Source: an uncultured Paracoccaceae bacterium
GTDB lineage: Bacteria; Pseudomonadota; Alphaproteobacteria; Rhodobacterales; Rhodobacteraceae
Reading direction: 5' to 3'
Assembly: GCA_947493145.1 (NCBI GenBank)
Contig: CANLPZ010000001.1
Location: forward strand, 1,330,501-1,394,500
Length of the DNA stretch: 64,000 nucleotides
Shown here piece by piece: positions 49,424 to 58,864 of the stretch. Made by a program: the position numbers and the translations under genes. Every line of letters starts with the position of its first letter. Positions within the stretch are counted from its first letter, which is position 1. Under the pieces are notes generated by a model, which did no database searches, had not been told where the DNA came from, and was given only the letters and a program-made list of their open reading frames with translations.

Positions 49424-52374
49424 GTCAAATCCTCTGGTTCGGCCGCGGCTGAAATGTCCCATTCACCATAACGCGCCAAATGACCGTATTCACCAGGATC
49501 GGCATCTTTCAGCATCGCTATCTGAGATGAATAACCACGATCATAGGAACGAAACGCCTCAATCAAGGCTATGAACTCTTCCCAAATTGTCGCGATGGCT
49601 TGATCATCTAAATCTGCCACAACGGTTTTTGGTATTCGTTTTAGTCCCAAGTATGCTGCGCGTTCGACATCGCAAATTGGGACATCCTCAAAGGCCCCGC
49701 GTTCGACCATCATTGCTTGAAGATAAAGTTGTTTGTCGAAATATTTCTGCTGTTTTGGCGTTGGCGGATCGCCCGATTTATAATCGAACACATGTGCAGT
49801 TTGTGCCGAAGTGATATCAATGCGATCCAGCACACCCGTCAATGTAAAATCTATTTCATCGATCGTAAGCTTGCCGCGTTTTTCAAAAAACAGAGGCGTC
49901 GCCGAACTCTGCCGTTCTTTTTCTTCATTTAGAAACAGGTCGCCCATCGCAGACAATCTGGCCAACCAAAGACGTTGTGTCATCGGCCAAGGGATTTCTT
50001 CACTAAATACGTTTGTTCCGGTGCGAATGAGGTCACTAGTGGTCAGTTCAAGATGCCCATTGCTGACGCCACGAATGAACTCTTCCATAACACGGTGAAG
50101 CGCGATGCCGCGTTGACGCGCATCAGCAGAAATCGACAAAGGGTCAAGCTTTTTCAATCGCAAAATCTCGCGTGCATAAATCGCATACGGATCGCGCACC
50201 AGCGTTTTGATTTGGGTGACACTTAACGATTTCGGACGACTTGAAAGTGGTGGTCGTGGGCTTGGGCGCGAGGCGGGCGGTGTATCGTATTTCGGGACAT
50301 CGTTGGCGCGCGCATATTTAAGCCAAACGGATCCACGTTCGCGCATATTTTCCAGCGCTTCAAGGCCATTTTGATTTGGCAATCCTCCCAAGAGGTTGGT
50401 CATACGATTGACCCACCGTGATGGAACGGTTTCGGCCTCATCGTTCCGAATAGATCGTGTTATCCAAAGCTTTTCGACCCCGACAGCCTGTTGAAAATCA
50501 TGCGCGGACAAACCAATTCGGCGTTCCGGTAACAAAAGCCCAGCTTGTTTACGCATAGCGCGGTTGAGCCAAGGATCAGGGCTTGGGGTTTCGGGCCATG
50601 TTCCCTCGTTCAAACCAGAAAGGATAACCAAGTCTGCGCCTTGGACGCGTGCTTCTAATGTACCCCAAATCAATATGTTTGGATGAGGTTCAGTTGCCGA
50701 ACGAACTTCACCTTGTGCTAATACTGAACTGAATAAATTTACGTAGTCGTGCACGCCCATTGACCCACCATATTGGGCGTTGTTTCGCAATTCAGATAGG
50801 GATTGATAAAGGGCGCGCCCATCTTCGTTTTTCCACAAAACTTCGGGTTCTTCGCTTGAGGGACCAGCGCTTAAACGCTCCGCTAAAGCAATGTGTTTTC
50901 CAACAAAATCAGTTAAAGACGCGTTCGTTAGCGCGGTTAGAGAATACACATTTTTGGCAACCCATTGCGCCCAATATGATTGGTCTTTGTTGTCTGATTT
51001 ATCTGCCCAAACAATAAGGTCATTGGCTGTGGGCACTGGTGGTCCATTGCGCCGCAATTCGATTTCCAGCTCGCGGGTCCAAAGCAAGTGTTGTCCACGA
51101 ATGTTTGACCCAGCGCAAAAGAGCGGATGTTTCATTAAGGTCAAAAGTGCTTCTGCGGAAATTTCTTGCCCAATGAGGGAGGATAAGTGCCGCATAAACC
51201 GACCGCCAGCAGTGAGCTGCAGCGGGGTCCCTGCCGAGTCATCGGGAATGACATTCCATTTGCTTAGTGCCGCTGTGACCTGTCTGGTCAAAGTACGATC
51301 TGGCGAAATTAATGCGGCTGTTTCTTTGTTCTCAATCGCTTGCCGCAAACGAAACGCAATTGCTAATGCTTCTTCCCTTGGCGATGATGCCTCGACAATC
51401 GTGATATTTTCTGTGGATTTTTCAATATCCGATAGTTTCGGACCGTCGCGTAGCCAATGATCTGTCACAGGAGCTGGGCAAAGTGCGAGTGAAAAAAACT
51501 TGTTTCGCGCCTTATTAGACTCTTTTTCTGATGACCATGGCTGAACATCGCTTGATGATACACCAAGGTCGAACAGTAATTTGGCAAACCGGAATTGTGG
51601 GTGATCTTCTGCATGCGTTGCATCTGGATCACGCGGCATTAGATGAGACCAGATTTCCGATTCCATGTGAAAATCAAAACCAGGCAGAATGATTGCCCCT
51701 TGAGGAAGTTTTGCGACTGCAGCCATTAGCTTTGACGTTGCTCCACGCGAGCCAGTAGACCCAGCGATAATAATCGGGTGTTCTGGCGGTGCGCTTTCCC
51801 ACTCCGCTGTCATCCGGTCAATGATTAGGCGTTGGCGTGCTTCGACATCTGGCTGCGTGGCGGCATCATCGAAATAAGTTTGCGCGATCGTCATGAATTG
51901 CAACGCGCGTTCCCAGTGCCCAGATTGGTCAGAAACATCAAGCCGACTGATCATCGACGGATCGACGCCTTCACCATGCATCTCGTCCATTAAATTTGCC
52001 AAACTGTCTGCCAGATCGAAAAGCGCCGCACGCGGTGCTAAATCAGGCTGTTGTTCTAACAAACCTGAAACAAGTTGCGTCAGTTCAAAGCGGCGACGGA
52101 GCGGCGGAACCGGTAATGGCAAATCGGCTGCGGCTGGTTCGTTGCTTAGGTCGGTGATCAATCTAATTCTGGGAAGCAATCGCGCAGCACCGTCGTCAAA
52201 GGCTGCACGTACACGTCGTTGCATTCGGCGTGTGTTTACAAAAACTTCGACACGCGCAAGATCTGTTGGATCATCTGTTTCAAACCGTTCGATTAGTCCC
52301 GTGATCAAAGCCATGGGAAAATCTGTGCCAGGAGCTTGCCCAAAAACGCGCGGTTTGTCGGTTTTTATGAACAT
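49420..52374 (-). CDS. addB: AddB nuclease-helicase subunit
   Basis: Second AddAB subunit. The 984-residue protein has a degenerate N-terminal helicase fold and a C-terminal RecB-like nuclease with HVFDYKSGDPPTPKQQKYFDKQ (catalytic Asp-Tyr-Lys). In this alphaproteobacterial form the usual iron-sulfur Cys pattern is not obvious. Overlaps addA by 4 bp and the murU-like gene by 10 bp. Confidence 0.9.
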   Translation of the reverse strand: MFIKTDKPRVFGQAPGTDFPMALITGLIERFETDDPTDLARVEVFVNTRRMQRRVRAAFDDGAARLLPRIRLITDLSNEPAAADLPLPVPPLRRRFELTQLVSGLLEQQPDLAPRAALFDLADSLANLMDEMHGEGVDPSMISRLDVSDQSGHWERALQFMTIAQTYFDDAATQPDVEARQRLIIDRMTAEWESAPPEHPIIIAGSTGSRGATSKLMAAVAKLPQGAIILPGFDFHMESEIWSHLMPRDPDATHAEDHPQFRFAKLLFDLGVSSSDVQPWSSEKESNKARNKFFSLALCPAPVTDHWLRDGPKLSDIEKSTENITIVEASSPREEALAIAFRLRQAIENKETAALISPDRTLTRQVTAALSKWNVIPDDSAGTPLQLTAGGRFMRHLSSLIGQEISAEALLTLMKHPLFCAGSNIRGQHLLWTRELEIELRRNGPPVPTANDLIVWADKSDNKDQSYWAQWVAKNVYSLTALTNASLTDFVGKHIALAERLSAGPSSEEPEVLWKNEDGRALYQSLSELRNNAQYGGSMGVHDYVNLFSSVLAQGEVRSATEPHPNILIWGTLEARVQGADLVILSGLNEGTWPETPSPDPWLNRAMRKQAGLLLPERRIGLSAHDFQQAVGVEKLWITRSIRNDEAETVPSRWVNRMTNLLGGLPNQNGLEALENMRERGSVWLKYARANDVPKYDTPPASRPSPRPPLSSRPKSLSVTQIKTLVRDPYAIYAREILRLKKLDPLSISADARQRGIALHRVMEEFIRGVSNGHLELTTSDLIRTGTNVFSEEIPWPMTQRLWLARLSAMGDLFLNEEKERQSSATPLFFEKRGKLTIDEIDFTLTGVLDRIDITSAQTAHVFDYKSGDPPTPKQQKYFDKQLYLQAMMVERGAFEDVPICDVERAAYLGLKRIPKTVVADLDDQAIATIWEEFIALIEAFRSYDRGYSSQIAMLKDADPGEYGHLARYGEWDISAAAEPEDLT

Positions 52375-53054
52375 GGCGTGTTCAACATTGTTTCGGCGAT
52401 ATGGATGGAATCAGGTTGCCCAACATCGCACCATGTTCCGTCATATATACTCGCAAAAACGCGACCTTTAGCGATCAGATCGTCCCATAATAAATTTAAC
52501 GAAAAGGACGTTTCGAAAATGTTGTGAAGCCCTTGGGTTTTGACAATTTGTAAACCGGTATAGGCAAAAGGGCCTTTGCGTGAAATTTGACCGTCTTTGG
52601 CCATGGAAAAATCACCGGTTCCGTGATGTCCCTTGGCCGAAGCTAAAGGTACGACACAAAGCAATGCATCCATTCGCGATGGGTCCCAATCATTGATCAG
52701 TGTTTGATAAGGGTTGTCGCCGCACCAAACGGCGTCAGAATTCATTGTAAAAACGGGCCCATCACCAAGCAGTGGCAACGCGTTTCGAAGCCCGCCGCCA
52801 GTTTCCAACAAATTGGGTTCAAAGATTGTTGTGACAGGTTTGTCAGCAACATGATCCTCAACCTGTTCCCGTAAATAGTGCGTGTTAATCACGATTGGCG
52901 AAAGCCCCATGTCCATAGCCGGATCAAGGGCGTGATCTAGCAAAGTTTTTCCTCCGACCTGAAGCATCGGTTTAGGCGTATGGTCAGTCAAAGGTGCCAT
53001 TCGAGTACCTTTACCCGCCGCAAATATAATTACTGGAAGGATCGCGTCCCGCAT
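52365..53054 (-). CDS. murU: Nucleotidyltransferase, MurU-like (MurNAc-1-phosphate uridylyltransferase)
   Basis: A 229-residue sugar-phosphate nucleotidyltransferase: IIFAAGKGTRMAPLTDHTPKPML is the family start, with metal-binding SDAVWCGDNP. It follows an AmgK-like kinase and overlaps it by about 25 bp. In Pseudomonas putida the same pair (AmgK, MurU) recycles MurNAc to UDP-MurNAc. The pair here very probably does the same, but the substrate is inferred from context. Confidence 0.82.
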   Translation of the reverse strand: MRDAILPVIIFAAGKGTRMAPLTDHTPKPMLQVGGKTLLDHALDPAMDMGLSPIVINTHYLREQVEDHVADKPVTTIFEPNLLETGGGLRNALPLLGDGPVFTMNSDAVWCGDNPYQTLINDWDPSRMDALLCVVPLASAKGHHGTGDFSMAKDGQISRKGPFAYTGLQIVKTQGLHNIFETSFSLNLLWDDLIAKGRVFASIYDGTWCDVGQPDSIHIAETMLNTPCS

Positions 53055-54058
53055 TTTTCAATTAACCTGTTTAGAACTTCGGGCGATGGATAAGGCAAAG
53101 CTTTCAAAATGTCGTCTTTGACATCTTTTAACGCTGGGTGTGCTAAATCCTGCATTAGATATCCCCAAACTCGAGGGATTAATTTGATGTAATTTGGTTT
53201 ACTGTATTTCAACGATAATCGCGCAAAGACAGCTAAGATACGAAGGTTTCGTTGTGCACCAAGTACGGCATAGGATGCACGGAATGTTTCGTCATCGAAT
53301 CCTGATTTCTTAATGTAGTAGTTAATCATTTGGTCTTGGATTGTTTTTGGAACGTCGCGACGCGCGTCTTCTAATATTGAAACAAGATCATACGCGGGGT
53401 GCCCTTTTACGGCGTCTTGAAAATCCAATAACCCAACACGTGCAAATCCGGTTTCATCCGGTCGCCAAATCAGGTTTTCAGATTGGTAATCACGTTGGAT
53501 CAATACGGATGTATCATTTGCGTGTGCGGAAAATACCTGTTCTAGCCCAGATGAAAGCGTTTCAATTTGTGATGTCGAAACATTGTGATCGGCTCCGCCA
53601 GAGTACCAATCAAAGGCCAGCATTGCGAGATCAGTCATGACAGGAACCGAATAGCTGGATAGATCAGATGGCGGTTCAAATTTGGACAATTCAATCAGAA
53701 CATCTACGGCCGCAGTATAAAGCGGGATTTGAGTTTCTGCATCGTTTTGCATAACGGCTGCAAATAAATCAGGACCCAGATCTTCGAGCAGTAAAAAGCC
53801 GTTTTCGGCGTCTGAATTGTAAATTTTTGGGGCACAAAGACCGCACTGGGTCAAAAATTGCGCGACTTTTACAAAGGGCCGGATGTCTTCGCCCTTGTCC
53901 GGCGGGGCATCCATTAAAATAACTGTTTTTGCCGTTTTGGGATTCTTCAAACGCTCATAGCGGCGGCTTGACGCGTCGCCAGTCATTGAATGCCGTTCCC
54001 AATCAGAAAATTCACTCGCATGTATGAAAGCGTTTAGTTGTGCTGTGCGGTTAGTCAT
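53030..54058 (-). CDS. amgK: AmgK-like anomeric kinase (aminoglycoside phosphotransferase fold)
   Basis: A 342-residue sugar kinase. It has the Brenner-like motif as RDYQSENLIW (the usual HxDxxxxN with Arg-Asp-Tyr), and LLDFQDAVKGHPAYDLVSIL for metal and ATP binding. AmgK phosphorylates MurNAc or GlcNAc at C1. The start at 54058 aligns with the family; an upstream Met is not supported. It overlaps tsaE by 8 bp and the murU-like gene by about 25 bp. Confidence 0.82.
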   Translation of the reverse strand: MTNRTAQLNAFIHASEFSDWERHSMTGDASSRRYERLKNPKTAKTVILMDAPPDKGEDIRPFVKVAQFLTQCGLCAPKIYNSDAENGFLLLEDLGPDLFAAVMQNDAETQIPLYTAAVDVLIELSKFEPPSDLSSYSVPVMTDLAMLAFDWYSGGADHNVSTSQIETLSSGLEQVFSAHANDTSVLIQRDYQSENLIWRPDETGFARVGLLDFQDAVKGHPAYDLVSILEDARRDVPKTIQDQMINYYIKKSGFDDETFRASYAVLGAQRNLRILAVFARLSLKYSKPNYIKLIPRVWGYLMQDLAHPALKDVKDDILKALPYPSPEVLNRLIEKCGTRSFQ

Positions 54059-54521
54059 GAAAAACGTCCTTAAACCGCATTTCCCAATCTTGATTTTGTG
54101 ACAAAAGCGTTGCGGTATGCCCAGCCGCAGTTGCTGACATTTCAATGGTCAGCGCATTTTTTGGTAAATCATCACCCAACCTGTCGGGCCACTCAATCAA
54201 ACATACCTCGTCGTCAAAGGCTTCGGTTAATCCGAGCTCGATGATTTCGTCTGGCGAGGACAATCGATAAAGGTCGCAATGCCAGATTTCAAAATTGTGT
54301 GTTTCATATGTTTGTACAAGCGTGAATGTCGGCGATGGAACCTCGGCCCCTTCGCCAAGGAAAAAACGTATGATTGCGCGAGATAAAAATGACTTTCCTG
54401 CACCGATATCGCCAACCAGCAAGATCACATCGCCGGGCCGTAATAAAGGGGCCAAGTGCGTCGCAAAGTTGCGAGTCTCTTCTTCGGTTTCAAAGATTTT
54501 TGTATTGCTCGTCCAAGACAT
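54051..54521 (-). CDS. tsaE: tRNA t6A37 synthesis ATPase TsaE
   Basis: ATPase that supports TsaB-TsaD in making t6A. The 156-residue protein has the P-loop LLVGDIGAGKSFLSRAI and the SPTFTLVQTYE segment, plus HCDLYRL and LIEWPDRLG. Precedes amgK with an 8-bp overlap. No Shine-Dalgarno is clear before its start. Confidence 0.93.
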   Translation of the reverse strand: MSWTSNTKIFETEEETRNFATHLAPLLRPGDVILLVGDIGAGKSFLSRAIIRFFLGEGAEVPSPTFTLVQTYETHNFEIWHCDLYRLSSPDEIIELGLTEAFDDEVCLIEWPDRLGDDLPKNALTIEMSATAAGHTATLLSQNQDWEMRFKDVFHD

Positions 54522-54558
54522 GTATTGATTTTAGTCTATGGACAAGTTTGGGCAACCG

Positions 54559-56112
54559 TTAACCAGTATTATGGAAAAATTCTTGCGGCATTTGGCTGTG
54601 TGCAAACGAGCGAAGCGAGAATTTAATCAAAGTGTGTCCGCCGACCATGGGAATGACATCAATTGAATATTTACGCCCGTTCTTGTGCGTCACCTCGCCA
54701 TCCCAAGTGGACCGTTCACTTGTTTGAAACGCAAAATCACGAATATCCCCCCAAATTGGCGTCGGCTTCATCAGAAATTGCCATTGTCGTGTTGCGGAAT
54801 GGATCGTGACGTCATCGATTTTTGATTGGTCATGCAGACCGCAAAGCTGATCGTAAGCTTTGTTTGAAAAGGCCAAATTTCCGGAGTTTGTGAACACCAC
54901 AAGGGCTTCATTCAGTGTGTCAATCACGCCATAGGCAATTTCTAATCCTGCTTTAAACTGTCGAGTAAGAGATAGCTCAGCCGAAATATCTTCGAACAGA
55001 AAGGCGATGGCGCCGTTGGGGTGCGGGCGGCCGGTAACTTGGAAAATACGACCATCTGGAAGTTCCCAATTATCATTAAATGTTCCATTGACCGCATCTA
55101 TTTCGAGTTTGGCAATCTGCGTTCGCCAAGCAGAGTAATCTTTCGGCTCAGGTAATATGCGATCATCACGTAAGCGGTCCAGAAAGCTCGTCAGTTTTGG
55201 TCGCGACGCCATGAATTCAAACGGTAAATCGACCAAATCAGAAAGGGCGGGGTTGAAGAGAATGAGTTCGCGGTCTTTGTCGAAAATCGCAAGTCCTGTC
55301 GATAGGCTGGCAAATGTTTTGGTTAGCGTTTGCAAGAAATCTGTTCTAAGGGCGTTTGATCTTACAATTTCTGTTGTTTCGACTGCAAAAAATGCTGTCC
55401 CAAATTCGCAATCGTGTGTTGTGACGTCGAACCAACGCGCCACATCAGTTGTGGGATGGACAAGTTTAATACGCTGTTTGCCAGTTGTTTTGTCGTCCCT
55501 GTCGAGGTCAAAAAGGTTTCGGATCGGCCATAAATTCGTTTCGTCCGCCCCAAATGTATCGGCGACAAGTGCGAGGTAACTCGAATTGACCCAAGCTGTT
55601 TTCCCGTCGGAATCTTCAAACCAAATTGGATTTGGTGTGTTTTCAGAAAGTGATTGAAGTCTTTTTGCATCGGATTTGTAATCATCAAGTTCATACCGAT
55701 TTATTGTCGTGTTGATCTGATTTCCCGAAAACGTCAGTCGTGTGAAATTATCCCATCGTTCCAGCAAAACGTTGTTGTCTTCTGTATCGTTGGCAATTGT
55801 TTCAAGTGATGTGCCCGTGTGTTGCGCCATATCAAAAGCACGCCATATACCTTTGAATGAACGATCAAGACGTTGCAAAATGTCCTTTGTGGGCGCGTTT
55901 GTTAAGTTCATCGCAGACAGCATTAATGATCCACTCGGAGAGCTATCGATCAATTCATCGCTTTCAAATAATAGCACACAATTGTTTTGCTCTAAGTAGG
56001 GAAAATGTTCTCTGCGTTTGGGTCGGACAACAAAAACCATAGCACTCGCAATCAAGAGCATAGAAATAGAAAGCGAAAATAGGGCGACAGATAAAATTGG
56101 AATAGACGACAT
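54559..56112 (-). CDS. Membrane-anchored PAS-domain protein, possible DivL equivalent
   Basis: A 517-residue protein with one N-terminal membrane segment (residues about 4-28) and, after a short linker, about three PAS-like domains: near 155-250 (NPIWFEDSDGKTAWVNSSYL), near 270-380 (STGLAIFDKDRELILFNPAL) and near 395-500 (NEALVVFTNSGNLAFSNKAY). It ends right after the last PAS domain, and the 37 bp to tsaE leave no room for a histidine kinase. In Alphaproteobacteria a PAS-histidine kinase of the DivL type often sits in this slot, and the Rhodobacter capsulatus DivL has been described as a PAS-domain protein, so DivL is my best guess. Confidence 0.7.
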   Translation of the reverse strand: MSSIPILSVALFSLSISMLLIASAMVFVVRPKRREHFPYLEQNNCVLLFESDELIDSSPSGSLMLSAMNLTNAPTKDILQRLDRSFKGIWRAFDMAQHTGTSLETIANDTEDNNVLLERWDNFTRLTFSGNQINTTINRYELDDYKSDAKRLQSLSENTPNPIWFEDSDGKTAWVNSSYLALVADTFGADETNLWPIRNLFDLDRDDKTTGKQRIKLVHPTTDVARWFDVTTHDCEFGTAFFAVETTEIVRSNALRTDFLQTLTKTFASLSTGLAIFDKDRELILFNPALSDLVDLPFEFMASRPKLTSFLDRLRDDRILPEPKDYSAWRTQIAKLEIDAVNGTFNDNWELPDGRIFQVTGRPHPNGAIAFLFEDISAELSLTRQFKAGLEIAYGVIDTLNEALVVFTNSGNLAFSNKAYDQLCGLHDQSKIDDVTIHSATRQWQFLMKPTPIWGDIRDFAFQTSERSTWDGEVTHKNGRKYSIDVIPMVGGHTLIKFSLRSFAHSQMPQEFFHNTG

Positions 56113-56173
56113 TTTGAACCCATCAATAAAACCGAGTTCAACGTCTGGAAATTAAGTTAATTCGAAGTAAAAT

Positions 56174-57535
56174 TTAGACAAAATTTTGGTTTTCGGAATC
56201 AAGCGGTTCGTTTGCTACGATGTCTGATTGTCGCCATTTAACCAATACAACGGCTCCCGTAGATTTGCTTTGTCTGGACCATTCGTCGTTCGCGAACAAT
56301 AATTCTGCACCCGTTCTTTCAAGCAAAGTTTTAGCGATGAACAGCCCCAGTCCCATGCCTTCGTATCCAGGTCGACGCTCTGATTTTTGCTGTCCAGAAG
56401 TGCTGCGAACAAAGGGATCGCCAATTCGCGACAACACGTGCGGGGGGTACCCAGGACCATCATCACGAATCGTAATTTCGACATGATCATTTTCCCAGCT
56501 GGTCCCGATCCAAACATGTTTAGATGCAAAATCGACGGCGTTTTGAACCAAATTTCGCAACCCATGAATAATTTCAGGCCGTCGTTGTATTTGAGGCTGT
56601 CCAATGCCCAGAAGCTGATCAAATTCAAAATGGATGAATTTGCCACGGTTCATATGCGGTGCGGCTGCTTCTTCCAGCACCGCAGCCAGCGGTGCGCGTT
56701 TTAGCTGAAGGTCGTCTTTTCCTGCGCGGCCCATGGACCGCAAAATTTCATGGCAACGCGTCGCCTGTTCACGGATGAGCTTTGCATCTTCGCGTAGATC
56801 TTCTCTGTCGTCTAGCTCGTCGATCAATTCGCCACTTGTTAATTTAATTGTCGCCAGCGGCGTTCCTAATTCATGGGCCGCAGCCGCAACTACGCCGCCA
56901 AGGTCGGTGAGCTTTTGCTCGCGAGCTAACGCCATTTGCGTTGCAACCAGTGCTTCTGACATCGAATGTGTTTCGCCCGTTACGCGGCGGGCATAAATCG
57001 ACAAAAAGATAATTCCGATGCAGACTGAAAGCCAAAACCCAAACAAAAATAACTGAGGAAGCTTGAGTTCGATTCCTGTTTTTGTCGCCAACGGAATATG
57101 AAACACTGCCAGCAAGGTGACCATCACAATGCCAGAAATACCCAACAGCGCGGTAAAACGCACATTTAGAACGGTTGCGCCAATTGTGATCGGTGCAAGA
57201 ACAAGCAATGAAAATGGATTGTGAAGCCCGCCTGTTAGGTAAAGCAAGATTGCAAGCTGGATCAGGTCAAAACCTAGTAATTGAAATGCCTGCCTTTCGC
57301 GTAACCGTTTGTTTTCTGGATAGATAAACAAAGCCAAAAGGTTACCGATAACTGCGCCTCCGATCACCATAAGGCAAAGCCCCATGTTGAGATCCAGATT
57401 GAAGACTTCGCTCGCGACCGTTATCGCGATAAGTTGACCGCAGATCGCAAACCAACGCAAGACAACCAAAGTGCGTAAGCGTATCCAGTTACTACGTTCA
57501 TCCGGCGAGAAAATTGCGTTGTTCAGTTCGGTCAT
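56174..57535 (-). CDS. regB: Redox-sensing histidine kinase RegB (PrrB)
   Basis: Kinase of the RegB/RegA redox system. The 453-residue protein has six N-terminal membrane helices with the quinone-site heptad GGLHNPFS, the H-box AAAAHELGTPLATIK, and the redox Cys in EQATRCHEILRSMGRAGKDD, followed by an HATPase domain with NLVQNAVDFA and GLGLFIAKTLLE. The start at 57535 is chosen over 57541 or 57595 because AGGG lies 6 bases before it. Divergent from senC-regA. Confidence 0.93.
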   Translation of the reverse strand: MTELNNAIFSPDERSNWIRLRTLVVLRWFAICGQLIAITVASEVFNLDLNMGLCLMVIGGAVIGNLLALFIYPENKRLRERQAFQLLGFDLIQLAILLYLTGGLHNPFSLLVLAPITIGATVLNVRFTALLGISGIVMVTLLAVFHIPLATKTGIELKLPQLFLFGFWLSVCIGIIFLSIYARRVTGETHSMSEALVATQMALAREQKLTDLGGVVAAAAHELGTPLATIKLTSGELIDELDDREDLREDAKLIREQATRCHEILRSMGRAGKDDLQLKRAPLAAVLEEAAAPHMNRGKFIHFEFDQLLGIGQPQIQRRPEIIHGLRNLVQNAVDFASKHVWIGTSWENDHVEITIRDDGPGYPPHVLSRIGDPFVRSTSGQQKSERRPGYEGMGLGLFIAKTLLERTGAELLFANDEWSRQSKSTGAVVLVKWRQSDIVANEPLDSENQNFV

Positions 57536-57624
57536 CAACATCCCTGCGGTTGGTGCGGCATGGTGCCACTTGTGTGAGTCGCGCTTTTCGCCCACATGAT
57601 GAGAGACAGTTTAAGGAGTAGACC

Positions 57625-58245
57625 ATGTCCAAAGCAATCGCGATCACGGCCACTGCGGCAATTGTAGCAATGATTGGTGGTTCTGCCCTTTTCGTGTCCA
57701 TGAATGGATCCGATGATCCATTTGCGCAATGCAGAGGTTCACAGGTCGGAGGCGGGGCTATCGGTGGGCCATTTACATTGGTCAATGGAGACGGTGAAAC
57801 AGTGACGGATATTGACGTCATCGAACATCCAACACTTGTCTATTTTGGCTACACATATTGTCCTGATGTGTGCCCGTTGGACGCAGCACGAAATGCCGTT
57901 GCGGTTGATTTATTAGACGAAGAAAATATCGAAACGACACCAGTCTTTATTACGATTGACCCAGCGCGAGACACCCCAGAGGTCGTCAAAGAATACGCGT
58001 ACAACTTTCACGACCGAATGATTGGGTTAACTGGATCAGAAGAGCAGGTAAAAGCTGCGTCTCAAGCCTATAAAACTTACTACCGGAAACAGGATAGCGA
58101 CGATCCAGAATATTATTTGATGGATCATTCGACGTTCACTTATTTGGTGTTGCCTGAACATGGATTTGTTGAATTTTTCAGACGCGAAACAACACCGGAA
58201 CAAATTGCCGCAACAACGGCTTGTTATGTAGGTGCGACATCGTGA
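57625..58245 (+). CDS. senC: SCO1/SenC copper protein (PrrC)
   Basis: Copper chaperone for cytochrome oxidase assembly, linked with RegB/RegA. The 206-residue protein has one N-terminal membrane anchor and the thioredoxin-like copper site GYTYCPDVCPLDAA (CxxxC) and a distal His in MDHSTFTYLVLPEH. AAGGAG precedes the start. First gene of the senC-regA side; the end precedes regA by 64 bp. Confidence 0.93.
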   Translation: MSKAIAITATAAIVAMIGGSALFVSMNGSDDPFAQCRGSQVGGGAIGGPFTLVNGDGETVTDIDVIEHPTLVYFGYTYCPDVCPLDAARNAVAVDLLDEENIETTPVFITIDPARDTPEVVKEYAYNFHDRMIGLTGSEEQVKAASQAYKTYYRKQDSDDPEYYLMDHSTFTYLVLPEHGFVEFFRRETTPEQIAATTACYVGATS

Positions 58246-58309
58246 AAAATTGACGGAATGGTGTTGTCGACCTACGTTAAAGATGAGCAACAACCGAAAG
58301 GATCAGATC

Positions 58310-58864
58310 ATGACTGATCTGGAACAACTGGAAATCGGCGAAGACAACAGTATCCTGCTGCTTGATGACGACGAACCATTTTTAAAAAGACTTGCCAAGG
58401 CGATGGAAAAACGCGGTTTTTCTGTTGAAACTGCAACTTCTGTTGCTGCTGGTCGTGCGATTTCAACTGCGCGACCTCCAGCTTATGCGGTGGTCGACTT
58501 GCGGCTTGGGGATGGGAACGGGCTGGAAGTTGTCGAAGTTCTTCGCGAAAAGCGCCCAGACGCTAAGGTTGTTGTGTTAACCGGATACGGGGCGATCGCA
58601 ACGGCTGTTGCGGCTGTGAAAATCGGTGCAGTCGATTATTTGTCGAAGCCTGCGGATGCAACTGATATCATGAACGCGTTGCTTTCAAAGGGCGAGGATC
58701 TTCCGCCGCCACCTGAAAACCCGATGTCCGCTGATCGAGTGCGCTGGGAGCATATTCAACGTGTGTACGAACTTTGCGACAGAAACGTTTCTGAAACTGC
58801 GCGCCGTTTGAATATGCATCGACGGACCTTGCAGCGAATTTTGGCAAAACGCAGCCCGCGTTAG
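58310..58864 (+). CDS. regA: Response regulator RegA (PrrA)
   Basis: Global redox regulator of photosynthesis, nitrogen and carbon genes in Rhodobacterales. The 184-residue protein has the receiver with Asp20/21 and phosphoacceptor Asp63 (AVVDLRLGDGNGLEVV), the linker with PPPPEN, and a Fis-type helix-turn-helix at the end (ETARRLNMHRRTLQRILAKR). The length and Asp63 match RegA exactly. GAAAGGATC lies upstream of the start at 58310. Convergent with a GNAT gene whose stop overlaps by 4 bp. Confidence 0.95.
   Translation: MTDLEQLEIGEDNSILLLDDDEPFLKRLAKAMEKRGFSVETATSVAAGRAISTARPPAYAVVDLRLGDGNGLEVVEVLREKRPDAKVVVLTGYGAIATAVAAVKIGAVDYLSKPADATDIMNALLSKGEDLPPPPENPMSADRVRWEHIQRVYELCDRNVSETARRLNMHRRTLQRILAKRSPR

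Noticed and set aside
50891..51460. Long open frame antisense to addB
   Set aside because: Overlaps the well-supported addB; low-complexity Ser/Arg-rich translation typical of a shadow frame.
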